Assembly: GCA_016844565.1 (NCBI GenBank)
Contig: JAENJB010000035.1
Coordinates: forward strand, 1 to 8,887
Direction of reading: 5' to 3'
Source: Dehalococcoidia bacterium
GTDB lineage: Bacteria; Chloroflexota; Dehalococcoidia; JAENJB01
Length of the DNA: 8,887 nucleotides
Part shown: piece by piece, positions 1 through 6,288 of the stretch
Layout: every line of letters begins with the position of its first letter
How positions within the stretch are numbered: the first letter of the stretch is position 1
Notes under the pieces: model-generated
What the model was told of the DNA's origin: nothing
Database searches by the model: none
Seen by the model: only the letters and a program-made list of their open reading frames with translations
Translations under genes and position numbers: made by a program

Positions 1-150
1 AAAGTCGTGGAACGGATGGTGAAGTTCGACTGGAACAGTGTCCAGAGCCTGTTAGTGGTGGGCGATAACGCGGTGTGGGTCACCGTAAGATTGCCCGGCT
101 GGCCCAATTTGCCGGATTTCACTGGCAGCGATACTGTCAAAGTGAAGTAA
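1..150 (+). CDS. 3' end of an unrecognised protein gene (partial)
   Basis: An open frame runs from the first base to a TAA stop at 148-150, giving the last 49 residues of a protein whose start lies outside the window. The visible tail reads KVVERMVKFDWNSVQ, continues through a hydrophobic LLVVGDNAVWVTV stretch and a proline- and tryptophan-rich LPGWPNLPDF, and ends in VKVK. The alternating hydrophobic pattern suggests beta structure, but I recognise no family or motif and assign no function. The gene runs towards the hicBA pair and is followed by a strong hairpin at 169-208, which fits a real gene end. It is unrelated in strand to the cobalamin operon. That it is coding at all rests only on the open frame and this context. 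Confidence 0.5.
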   Translation, partial: KVVERMVKFDWNSVQSLLVVGDNAVWVTVRLPGWPNLPDFTGSDTVKVK

Positions 151-168
151 GGCTTTGTAAGACACCAT

Positions 169-208
169 CTTGAGAGGAGGACTTTCTTAGGAAGGTCCTC
201 CTCTCAAG
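169..208 (+). terminator. Long hairpin after the partial gene, possible terminator
   Basis: Arms 169-186 and 191-208 pair over 18 bases with one G-U/mismatch position around a 4-base TTAG loop; the outer 14 bases (CTTGAGAGGAGGAC) pair perfectly. It begins 18 bases after the TAA of the partial gene and sits between that gene and convergent hicA, so it could end transcription from one or both sides. Neither side has a good T-run, so it is not a textbook intrinsic terminator and could instead be a repeat-type hairpin like those in the cob operon gaps. Confidence 0.5.
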
Positions 209-271
209 TGCATACGATTACACAAACAGCCAGATTGTTACCAGAAAAGTGGGAAAAAGACAGGCGGTAGA

Positions 272-481
272 CTAGGCTTTATCAAAATGCTCTTTTCGTA
301 TGCCCAAGTCTCTCAAGATTCCGGAAATGATCCCTGTGCTCAAATCCTTACTGCCCCAGTTAGGAATCGTCGTCCTTGCTCCCGTTCTCGAATGCATCCA
401 GATTTCGTGACTACCCTTGGCAGAGCGATCAAAAATGCAGTCCAGCCTTCGGAGCTTGCGGGTTAGCTCGCGATAGTTCAA
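272..481 (-). CDS. hicA: HicA-family mRNA interferase toxin
   Basis: A 69-residue protein of the HicA/YcfA family, small double-stranded-RNA-binding-fold ribonucleases that cleave mRNA and are held inactive by HicB. The diagnostic GSHEIW motif is at residues 23-28, with the catalytic His at 25, followed by the usual basic strand and the TTIPNW segment at 38-42. The C-terminal GIISGILRDLGI helix (about 50-61) is typical of the family. The start is TTG at 481-479, overlapping the hicB stop in TTGA, so the toxin is probably translated by coupling after the antitoxin. A GAGGT about 12 bases upstream may help. No ATG fits, since the NYRELTRKLRRL opening is needed. Length and motif are intact, so it is probably active. 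Biological context (stress response or element maintenance) is inferred from the family. Confidence 0.9.
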   Translation of the reverse strand: MNYRELTRKLRRLDCIFDRSAKGSHEIWMHSRTGARTTIPNWGSKDLSTGIISGILRDLGIRKEHFDKA

Positions 482-741
482 AGATAGATCGTTACCTCAG
501 TTGTTGCCTTCGCTCCAACCAGCTCATATGCAGATGCTTCTACAGCCTTGGGCAGTGGATGCCCATGCTTTTGATATGAGCGAATAAACTCGCCGGCAAC
601 GCTTTGGAGATTATCAAGGGCTTCCGCCGGCGTGTTACCCCAAGCTCGGCACCCCGGCAGTATCGGGACTTCCGCCATGTATTTAAACTCTGTTTCTTGA
701 CTTGGTTGATGCATTATGACTGGCAGTCTATATTGTTTCAT
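478..741 (-). CDS. hicB: HicB-family antitoxin
   Basis: An 87-residue HicB-like (UPF0150) protein with a degraded RNase H-type fold; it neutralises HicA by covering its active site. The hallmark strand and turn PILPGCRAWGNTPAEAL spans residues 26-42, followed by an amphipathic helix (about 40-58) and HGHPLP at 59-64. The protein ends in one more predicted strand, TEVTIYL, at residue 87. I see no C-terminal helix-turn-helix or ribbon-helix-helix domain such as longer HicB proteins use to bind their promoter, so it may rely on another route for autoregulation. The ATG at 741-739 is preceded by AGGGAG. It is the first gene of the pair, with the stop overlapping hicA by four bases and a good promoter about 57 bases upstream of its start. 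Confidence 0.87.
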   Translation of the reverse strand: MKQYRLPVIMHQPSQETEFKYMAEVPILPGCRAWGNTPAEALDNLQSVAGEFIRSYQKHGHPLPKAVEASAYELVGAKATTEVTIYL

Positions 742-797
742 TAGCTCCCTGTGCCTCCCCTATGTTCCTACTGGGCATCCGTACCCCCTGCGATATC

Positions 798-826
798 ACT
801 ATAGCAAGCTAAGCAAGCCTCGTCAA
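798..826 (-). promoter_or_regulatory. Predicted sigma70-type promoter of hicBA
   Basis: On the minus strand, a -35 TTGACG (821-826) and a -10 TATAGT (798-803) are separated by exactly 17 bases. This predicts a transcription start near 790 and a leader of about 50 bases before the hicB ATG. The spacer contains a direct repeat GCTTGC-TTA-GCTTGC (804-818), a candidate binding site for autoregulation. Seen from sequence only. Confidence 0.65.
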
Positions 827-967
827 TGCTGTGGCGTCCACTCTTGATCGGTTTGAATCTGCACAATCCATCGTATTGTTGGGTAGCGAAAAGCCCGAAC
901 GTCTAATGTTTCAATTTGATGTGGGTGTCTGTGCTGATTGATGGGAGAATGGTGTGTATACACCCAG

Positions 968-2491
968 TCACCGCCTCAGCCCCGCGATTTCGTAGATGAG
1001 CTCCATATTGAGGCTGCGGCGGATCAGCTCGGCGAGCTTGTCGTATTCGGCTTCGCGGGAGAAGTCCGGGCCCGGCTCCAGGTGTCGTCCCTTGCTGCCG
1101 GCGATCTGCTTCAGGATGGCGCGGCGGAGCTCCTCGTTATGGAACAGGCCGTGGATGTAGGTGCCCAGCACCTGCCCCGAGGAGTCCAGACAGCCGTCCG
1201 CCCGCTTGCAGGTGCGACCGGAGCGCTCCCGGATAGCGAACGGCTTCCGGCCATGGGCGCCGCGCGTGGCCCCCATGTGAATCTCGTAGCCCTCCACGGG
1301 CAGCCCGCCCGCCAGTAACAACAGGCCCCGGCCCGAGTCCACTTTGCCCTTGACCTGGTGGGTCTCCTTGGACGCCGAGAAGGTGGTGGTCACCGGCAGC
1401 AGCCCCAGCCCTTCCCGGACCGGGTCGGAGGATTCCACCGCCCCGGGGTCCAGGATGCGTTCGCCGAGCATCTGGTAGCCGCCGCAGATGCCCACAATGG
1501 GAGTCCCCTTTCGATGTTCTTCCCTCAGGCTCCGGGCGAGTCCCCTCTGCTCCAGCCAGTCCAGGTCAGCCATGGTGGTCTTGGTGCCGGGGATGATGAT
1601 CAGGTCGGGGTGGCCCATCTCATCCGCCGCGCTGACATAGCGCAGGACCACGTCCTTCTCCTTTTCGAGAGGGTCAAAGTCATCGAAGTTCGACAGGTGC
1701 GGCAGGCGGAGGACGGCGATGTCCAGTCCGCCTGAGGTCGACTTCGTGTTGTACGGCCGCTTTCCATCGAGGGCCACGGCGTCCTCCTCGGCGACGTGAA
1801 TGTCATGGAAGTACGGTACGACGCCGGCCACCGGCAGCCCGGTCCTCTCTTCGAGGAATTTCAGCCCCGGTTCGAGGATGGAGAGGTCGCCGCGGAACTT
1901 GTTGATGACCAGTGCCTTGACCAGCTTCCTTTCCGCCGGTTCGAGGAGCTCCAGGGTGCCCAGGAGCGAGGCGAAGACGCCGCCGCGCTCGATATCCCCC
2001 ACCAGCAGAACCGGCGCACGGGCGTAGCGGGCGACCCGCATGTTGACTATCTCATCCCGCTTCAGGTTGACCTCCGCGGGCCCGCCGGCCCCTTCGATGA
2101 CGACCAACTCGTATTCAGAGCGCAGCTTGTCGAGCGCCGCCATGACTTTGGGCCAGAGGATGGTCTTGAGCTGATAATACTCGGTGGCTGATGCCGAACG
2201 GAGAGGCTTGCCCATCACCACTACCTGGGAGCGGTTGTCGGCCTCCGTCTTCAGGAGGATGGGGTTCATCTCCACGCTGGGCGGGATGCCGGCCGCTTCC
2301 GCCTGCACCGCCTGGGCGCGACCGATCTCGCCGCCATCGGGAGTGACGAAGGAGTTGAGGGACATGTTCTGCGCTTTGAACGGCGCCACGCGGATGCCAT
2401 CCTGGCGGAATATCCGGCATAGGGCCGCCACCAGGATGCTCTTGCCGACATGGGAGGCGGTGCCCTGGACCATCAGGACCTTCGCTTTCAT
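968..2491 (-). CDS. cobQ: Cobyric acid synthase (glutamine-dependent amidation at b, d, e, g)
   Basis: A 507-residue protein, close to the usual ~500 of CobQ/CbiP. It amidates side chains b, d, e and g of adenosylcobyrinic acid a,c-diamide using ATP and glutamine in the cytoplasm. The N-terminal dethiobiotin-synthetase-like ATPase domain starts with the loop GTASHVGKS (10-18), then APFKAQNMSLNS (36-47), which marks CobQ rather than CbiA, and VIEGAGGPAE (131-140). The C-terminal class I glutamine-amidotransferase-like domain has the nucleophile Cys336 in GICGGYQMLG and His447 in GTYIHGLFHN. The ATG start (2491-2489) follows GAGAGGAC at good spacing. It is the last gene of the operon, 214 bases after cobD across a gap holding two repeats. 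No clear terminator follows its stop. Also called cbiP in anaerobic-pathway nomenclature. Confidence 0.96.
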   Translation of the reverse strand: MKAKVLMVQGTASHVGKSILVAALCRIFRQDGIRVAPFKAQNMSLNSFVTPDGGEIGRAQAVQAEAAGIPPSVEMNPILLKTEADNRSQVVVMGKPLRSASATEYYQLKTILWPKVMAALDKLRSEYELVVIEGAGGPAEVNLKRDEIVNMRVARYARAPVLLVGDIERGGVFASLLGTLELLEPAERKLVKALVINKFRGDLSILEPGLKFLEERTGLPVAGVVPYFHDIHVAEEDAVALDGKRPYNTKSTSGGLDIAVLRLPHLSNFDDFDPLEKEKDVVLRYVSAADEMGHPDLIIIPGTKTTMADLDWLEQRGLARSLREEHRKGTPIVGICGGYQMLGERILDPGAVESSDPVREGLGLLPVTTTFSASKETHQVKGKVDSGRGLLLLAGGLPVEGYEIHMGATRGAHGRKPFAIRERSGRTCKRADGCLDSSGQVLGTYIHGLFHNEELRRAILKQIAGSKGRHLEPGPDFSREAEYDKLAELIRRSLNMELIYEIAGLRR

Positions 2492-2529
2492 TTTCGTCCT
2501 CTCGCCTTACCCCATCCAAACCATCTTCC

Positions 2530-2548
2530 CTCTCCCTTGACGGGAGAG
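2530..2548. repeat. Family B hairpin (CTCTCCC/GGGAGAG) upstream of cobQ
   Basis: Seven-base arms CTCTCCC (2530-2536) and GGGAGAG (2542-2548) enclose a 5-base loop. The hairpin lies in the cobD-cobQ gap, about 40 bases upstream of the cobQ start. It resembles the hairpins at 7740-7792 and 8756-8789. Confidence 0.5.
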
Positions 2549-2559
2549 CAGCCTACCCC

Positions 2560-2676
2560 GTCATTGCGAGGAGCGTGTGAGCCGAAGCCCTGAGCGGAGC
2601 GAAGGGGACGAAGCAATCCCAAGGCTCGCAATCTCTGGAGGCACTGTTGAGATTGCTTCGCTGCGCTCGCAATGAC
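2560..2676. repeat. Family A palindromic repeat, copy in the cobD-cobQ gap
   Basis: A 117-base element with perfect 11-base inverted ends GTCATTGCGAG (2560-2570) and CTCGCAATGAC (2666-2676). A second, nested inverted pair GAAGCAATC (2610-2618) and GATTGCTTC (2651-2659) lies inside. The same four blocks recur at 4960-5041 and 6181-6288. It is non-coding, lies between two operon genes, and would fold into a long hairpin in the mRNA. It looks like a MITE- or REP-type short mobile repeat with no transposase of its own. Confidence 0.85.
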
Positions 2677-2705
2677 AGAAAGGTGTGCCTCCTCCAATGC
2701 TGACA

Positions 2706-3764
2706 TCATGGCAGAACCTTCTTGAGGGCACATACCAGCCTCCGGCACTCGGGCACGGACCGGGCGCCGATGCGGATGTGCCGCGGCAGGCCGAAAGAGG
2801 CGCAGTCCCGCACGCCGAAGCCGCGGTGCAAAAGCCGGCGGCGCACCTCGGCCCCGTCCCCCACCTCGACCAGAAGGAAGTTGGCGGCGGACGGCGTGAC
2901 CTTCAGCCCCAGTTCCCGGAGCGCCCCGTCCAGGTAGCGCTTGCCTTCGGAAGCGCAGGCCAAGCCGCGACTGAGATGGGCCCGGTCGGCCAGGGAGGCG
3001 ATCCCCGCCGCCTGGGCAGCCGCATTCACGCTCCATGAAGGCTGGCCCATTACTAATGCGTCAGCTACCGCCGGGGGACAGAGGGCATACCCCAGCCTCA
3101 GCCCCGCCAGGGCGTGGTCTTTGGTCAGGGAGCGCAGGATGACCAGATTCCCCATCCCCAGGAGTGAGGTGCTCTCCCAGGCTGATTCGACGAAGGAGAT
3201 GTAGGCCTCATCCAGGACGAGAAGCCCGTCGCCAGCGGCCTCAGCCAGCTCCGCCACGGCTGCCCGCTCGAGAAAGACGCCGGTAGGGTTATTGGGATTA
3301 CAGAGGAAGATCAGCGCCGGCCTCAGTCGGTCAATCTTCCGGCAGGCGGCCCCGACGCCGCCGGCGTCCCAGCGGAAGCCGTCTTCCTCTTTTGAGTGGA
3401 TGAGCTCTATCCGTGCCACCACCAGCCGGCAGGCCGCCTCGTATTCGCCGAAGGTTGGGGAGAGGATCACGGCCCTGTCCCCTTTGTTAAGATAGGTGTG
3501 CGCGAGGAGGTAGATAAGCTCGGTGGAGCCGTTGCCGACGACTATTTGATCGGGCGCCACACCGGTCATCCGGGCGAGGGCTCTCCTGATCTCGCCGCTA
3601 TCCGGGTCGGGATAGGACGAGGGGTCAAGCCTGGCGATGGCATCCATGGCCGATGGCGAAGTGCCCAGAGGGTTGATGTTGACGCTGAAATCGATGAAGT
3701 GCCCGGCACTCACTCCCATGAACTTCAACTCCCGGGGAGAGACGCCTCCGTGAGGAATTCTCAA
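2706..3764 (-). CDS. cobD: L-threonine-O-3-phosphate decarboxylase (PLP, HisC-like)
   Basis: A fold-type I PLP enzyme that decarboxylates L-threonine phosphate to (R)-1-amino-2-propanol phosphate, the linker between corrin and nucleotide loop. It belongs to the histidinol-phosphate aminotransferase fold, but HGG at the extreme N-terminus, IDFSVNINPLG and SWSVNAAA match Salmonella CobD as I remember it. Further motifs are GNGSTELI, CNPNNPTG, DEAY and SLTKDHALAGLRLGY, whose Lys (residue 215 from this start) should bind PLP; IRIGARS near the end carries the substrate-binding Arg. The frame opens with GTG at 3770, but AAGGAGG directly abuts that GTG, leaving no spacing. TTG two codons later (3764-3762) sits 6 bases after AGGAGG, so I prefer it (352 residues instead of 354). 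It lies between cbiB and cobQ. CobD feeds CbiB, which supports this over HisC. Confidence 0.93.
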   Translation of the reverse strand: MRIPHGGVSPRELKFMGVSAGHFIDFSVNINPLGTSPSAMDAIARLDPSSYPDPDSGEIRRALARMTGVAPDQIVVGNGSTELIYLLAHTYLNKGDRAVILSPTFGEYEAACRLVVARIELIHSKEEDGFRWDAGGVGAACRKIDRLRPALIFLCNPNNPTGVFLERAAVAELAEAAGDGLLVLDEAYISFVESAWESTSLLGMGNLVILRSLTKDHALAGLRLGYALCPPAVADALVMGQPSWSVNAAAQAAGIASLADRAHLSRGLACASEGKRYLDGALRELGLKVTPSAANFLLVEVGDGAEVRRRLLHRGFGVRDCASFGLPRHIRIGARSVPECRRLVCALKKVLP

Positions 3765-3803
3765 CCTCACCCTCCTTCACTCCGCTCAGGACAGGCTCTT
3801 GGT

Positions 3804-3829
3804 CCCCCTCTCCTTCGAAGGAGAGGGGG
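3804..3829. repeat. Perfect 26-base palindrome in the cbiB-cobD gap
   Basis: Bases 3804-3829 form an uninterrupted palindrome, CCCCCTCTCCTTC followed by its exact complement. In RNA it gives a stem of about 11 pairs with a short loop. It lies about 40 bases upstream of the cobD start and shares the CCCTCTCC core with the family B hairpins. Confidence 0.7.
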
Positions 3830-3838
3830 AGAAGATTT

Positions 3839-3864
3839 CGAAGAGGGCCTAACTGCCCTCTTCG
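3839..3864. repeat. Second hairpin in the cbiB-cobD gap
   Basis: Perfect 10-base arms CGAAGAGGGC (3839-3848) and GCCCTCTTCG (3855-3864) enclose a 6-base loop. It sits about 50 bases past the cbiB stop, with the 26-base palindrome just beyond it. There is no T-run, so it is more likely an mRNA-stabilising or repeat-derived hairpin than a terminator. Confidence 0.6.
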
Positions 3865-3916
3865 GCGCCGGGTTGCTGGGGCTGCGCCCCTCTAAGACGC
3901 GGTTCAAGCGGAGCAT

Positions 3917-4885
3917 CTAAAGCGTCCACTGGCGCAGGATTATCACGGCTACGGTCAGGGCTGAAGCTATGGCTGCGACGCCGTACATCACCCGCACCGC
4001 CTTTATGATGTCGGAAGTGCCTGGCTCAGCGCCCTCGCCGAGATGGTAATGGCCCGTCTTGTGCAGCTTCGTCCCAAGGAGGCCCGCCATGGCCGACATG
4101 GTCCAGCCGGCGTTGGGGCTGGAGGTCAGGGAGTGTTGCCGCCACATGGTCCGCCAGGCCCTCGCGGTGGAATGCCCCAGGCCCCCGAGATATCCTGCCG
4201 CCACGATAAACAAGGCGGCCAGCCGCGCCGGGACCAGGTTGACCAGGTCATCCAGCCGCGCCGAGGCCTTTCCCAAGTATTCGTAGGAACCGTGATATCC
4301 TATCATACTGTCCAGGGTGTTGATAGCCCTGTAGGCGAATGCGCCAGGCAGCCCGAAGAGGGCGAACGCCAGCCACGGCCCCAGGAAGCTGTCGGTGGTG
4401 TTCTCGGCCACCGATTCCACGGCCGCCGAGGCGGCCAGCGCGGGGGTCAGGCCAGCGGTGTCCCGGCTCACCATGCTCTTGAGTTTGCTCCTTGCCTCCT
4501 CTAGTCCCGGTGAAACCGTCCCGAGGTGTCGGGACAGACTCTTGGCGACGCTGGTCGCCGCCCTGTCGAGACCGCGCACCGAGAAGCAGCTCTTCAAAAG
4601 AAAGGCGCTCACGAGTATATAGACCGCCGGATGCAATCTGAGGGCGCCCTGGGCCGCGCCATAGGCGGCCAGCGCGAAGACCGCAGGGATGAGAAGGGCC
4701 ATTCCGAGGCCGTAGAGGAAAGGCCGGTTCTTTCCCCGGCGTGGGGCCTTCTGCGCCAGGAAGTCTACCGTCTTGCCCATAGCCGCTACCGGATGCATGG
4801 CTGGCTCGCCCAGTACGAGGTCCCACAGCAGGGCCAGCAGGAAGATCGCCACGGGCCAGAGTATGTCAGGCAGGTCGTTCAGCAA
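3917..4885 (-). CDS. cbiB: Adenosylcobinamide-phosphate synthase CbiB
   Basis: A 322-residue integral membrane protein, the usual size for CbiB (called CobD in Pseudomonas nomenclature). It joins aminopropanol or its phosphate to the f side chain of adenosylcobyric acid. Family motifs in order are DLVLGEPAMHPVAAMG (22-37), SRDT (140-143), ESVAENTTDS (157-166), NTLDSMIGY (189-197), SARLDDLVNLVPAR (208-221) and SPNAGWTMSAMAG (256-268). Hydrophobic segments near 10-26, 58-78, 86-100, 168-186, 219-236 and 300-316 fit a multi-span membrane protein. The start is TTG at 4885-4883 with AAAGGA 8 bases upstream. The next ATG is at residue 30, inside the first conserved motif, and so is too late. It lies directly before cobD, whose product supplies its substrate. 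Confidence 0.95.
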   Translation of the reverse strand: MLNDLPDILWPVAIFLLALLWDLVLGEPAMHPVAAMGKTVDFLAQKAPRRGKNRPFLYGLGMALLIPAVFALAAYGAAQGALRLHPAVYILVSAFLLKSCFSVRGLDRAATSVAKSLSRHLGTVSPGLEEARSKLKSMVSRDTAGLTPALAASAAVESVAENTTDSFLGPWLAFALFGLPGAFAYRAINTLDSMIGYHGSYEYLGKASARLDDLVNLVPARLAALFIVAAGYLGGLGHSTARAWRTMWRQHSLTSSPNAGWTMSAMAGLLGTKLHKTGHYHLGEGAEPGTSDIIKAVRVMYGVAAIASALTVAVIILRQWTL

Positions 4886-4905
4886 CTGCTGTTTCCTTTC
4901 AATCC

Positions 4906-4919
4906 GTCATTGCGGGGAG
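4906..4919. repeat. Partial family A end in the cobT-cbiB gap
   Basis: GTCATTGCGGGGAG is a single family A end, one base off the GTCATTGCGAGGAG form. It lies about 40 bases from the full copy at 4960-5041 and in the same orientation as that copy's left end, with no matching right end of its own. It looks like a truncated or nested second copy. Confidence 0.55.
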
Positions 4920-4959
4920 TCCGCCGAAGGCGAGGCAGCGTGGCAATTCCCCACCGTCT

Positions 4960-5041
4960 GTCATTGCGAGGCCATGCGGCAGCAGGCTGAAGCAATCTCA
5001 CAAGAGGTGCTACGAGATTGCTTCGCTTCGCTCGCAATGAC
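4960..5041. repeat. Family A palindromic repeat, copy in the cobT-cbiB gap
   Basis: An 82-base copy has inverted ends GTCATTGCGAG (4960-4970) and CTCGCAATGAC (5031-5041) and nested GAAGCAATC (4989-4997) and GATTGCTTC (5016-5024). It is shorter than the copies at 2560-2676 and 6181-6288. The arms are conserved and the filler between them is not, as expected of a structure-selected or mobile palindrome. Confidence 0.85.
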
Positions 5042-5064
5042 AAACGTTCATTGACATCCTCATT

Positions 5065-6120
5065 TCACGTCTTCTCCGACACGCCCGCCTCTCCGAAGGT
5101 GGCCATCTCGGCCAGGCAGCGGGCGGCGGCCTCGATGAGGCCCATCGCCAGCGCTGCCCCGGTACCCTCTCCCAGGCGGAGGTTTAGGTCGAGCAAGGGC
5201 TTGAGCCGCAGGTGGGCCATGGTCAGACGGTGTCCGGGCTCGGCGGAGAGATGAGCTGCCAGGAAGTAGGGTTGTATCGCCGGGCACAGTCCGTGAGCGA
5301 TGAGCGCGGCCGCCCCCGAGATAAAACCGTCCAGCACCACCGCCCGTCTCCGGGCTGCTGTTCCCAGCATCACTCCGGCCAGCAGGGCGATCTCGAAACC
5401 GCCCACCCCGGCCAGGACGCCCAGGGCGTCGGAGGAGTCGGGACGGTTGGTCTCAATGGCCTGGCGGACTATCTGCACTTTATGGAGCCACGCCTTTCGG
5501 GCGAGGCCGGTGCCCCGGCCCACGACCTTCTCAGGCGGGTGGCCGGTCATGACGGCGACGATGGCGCTGGAGGGGGTGGTGTTGGCGATGCCCATATCGC
5601 CGGTGCCGATGAGGTCGGCACCTCTGGACGCCTGCTCCTCAGCCAGCACGATGCCGCACTCGAGGAGCTTCACCGCCTCCTCACGCGACATGGCCGGCCC
5701 GCGGGCGATGTTGCCGGTGGCGCCGTTCCTGACTTTGGCGCAGCGAAGAGCGGCGTCGGACGGTAGCTCCGAGGCCACGCCGGCATCTACCACAATGACC
5801 TCGGCGCCCGCATGTCGGGCGAGCACGTTGATGCCGGCTCCTCCATGGAGGAAGTTGAGCACCATCTGCCCGGTCACTTCCTGGGGGTAGGCGCTGACTC
5901 CCTCGGCGGCCACCCCGTGGTCGCCCGCGGCCAGGATGATGGTCTTCCGCCTAACCGATGGTACCGGCTGGCCCAGGATGCCCGCCAGCTGGACGGAGAT
6001 ATCCTCCAGCCTGCCCAGGCTCCCGGAAGGTTTGGTGAGGCTTTCCTGGCGGGCCCTGGCCGCTGTCATTGCCATTTCATCCAGGTTCTTGATGTTTCTG
6101 ATGGTCTGCTGCAGGTTCAT
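5065..6120 (-). CDS. cobT: Nicotinate-nucleotide--dimethylbenzimidazole phosphoribosyltransferase
   Basis: A 351-residue cytoplasmic enzyme of normal family length. It transfers phosphoribose from nicotinate mononucleotide to the lower-ligand base (5,6-dimethylbenzimidazole or a related benzimidazole or purine), giving the alpha-ribazole phosphate of the nucleotide loop. Family motifs are all present: LTKPSGSLGRLE (28-39), AGDHGVAAEGVSAYPQEVT (65-83), GGAGINVLA (93-101), GTGDMGIANTTPSSAI (172-187), GRGTG (201-205), GGFEIA (240-245), DGFISGAAAL (264-273), SAEPGH (292-297) and RLGEGTGAALA (315-325). Glu318 in the last motif corresponds to the catalytic Glu of Salmonella CobT. The ATG at 6120-6118 follows AAAGGGA at about 7 bases. 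It is third in the operon, with family A repeats on both sides. The base it prefers cannot be read from the sequence. Confidence 0.97.
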   Translation of the reverse strand: MNLQQTIRNIKNLDEMAMTAARARQESLTKPSGSLGRLEDISVQLAGILGQPVPSVRRKTIILAAGDHGVAAEGVSAYPQEVTGQMVLNFLHGGAGINVLARHAGAEVIVVDAGVASELPSDAALRCAKVRNGATGNIARGPAMSREEAVKLLECGIVLAEEQASRGADLIGTGDMGIANTTPSSAIVAVMTGHPPEKVVGRGTGLARKAWLHKVQIVRQAIETNRPDSSDALGVLAGVGGFEIALLAGVMLGTAARRRAVVLDGFISGAAALIAHGLCPAIQPYFLAAHLSAEPGHRLTMAHLRLKPLLDLNLRLGEGTGAALAMGLIEAAARCLAEMATFGEAGVSEKT

Positions 6121-6180
6121 CTTGCGTCCCTTTCTTCTTAGTCATCACGAGGATGGTCAAACATCACGATCGCCTCTTCC

Positions 6181-6288
6181 GTCATTGCGAGCCCATCCCG
6201 ACTTATCGGGAGGGCGAAGCAATCTCTGCGCCCCTAGCCTCACCGAGATTGCTTCGTCGTCCGCCTCCGGCGCACTCCTCGCAATGAC
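6181..6288. repeat. Family A palindromic repeat overlapping the 3' end of cbiA
   Basis: A 108-base copy has inverted ends GTCATTGCGAG (6181-6191) and CTCGCAATGAC (6278-6288) and nested GAAGCAATC (6216-6224) and GATTGCTTC (6247-6255). It also contains a small palindrome TCCCGA-CTTA-TCGGGA (6196-6211). The right half (6240-6288) is read as the end of cbiA, including its TGA stop. The left half lies in the cbiA-cobT gap. Confidence 0.87.

Noticed and set aside
952..965. GGTGT-GTAT-ACACC hairpin just past the cobQ stop as an operon terminator
   Set aside because: The stem is only 5 base pairs and no T-run follows on the minus strand, so I cannot support a terminator here.
742..967. A small gene or RNA in the hicB-cobQ gap
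   Set aside because: Apart from the hicBA promoter, no open frame with a ribosome site, no tRNA-like fold and no repeat copy is visible.
2488..3036. A 182-residue minus-strand frame between cobD and cobQ
   Set aside because: It overlaps the cobD 3' half in another frame and reads through the repeats at 2530-2676, with arginine- and glycine-rich shadow composition.
2706..3764. Histidinol-phosphate aminotransferase (HisC) for histidine synthesis
   Set aside because: The fold is shared, but the N-terminal HGG, NINPLG and WSVNA signatures and the position between cbiB and cobQ favour threonine-phosphate decarboxylase.
2560..6288. Family A copies as a CRISPR array or as insertion-sequence ends
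   Set aside because: The copies are over a kilobase apart, inverted within themselves and separated by genes, with no regular spacers. No transposase lies between any pair of ends.
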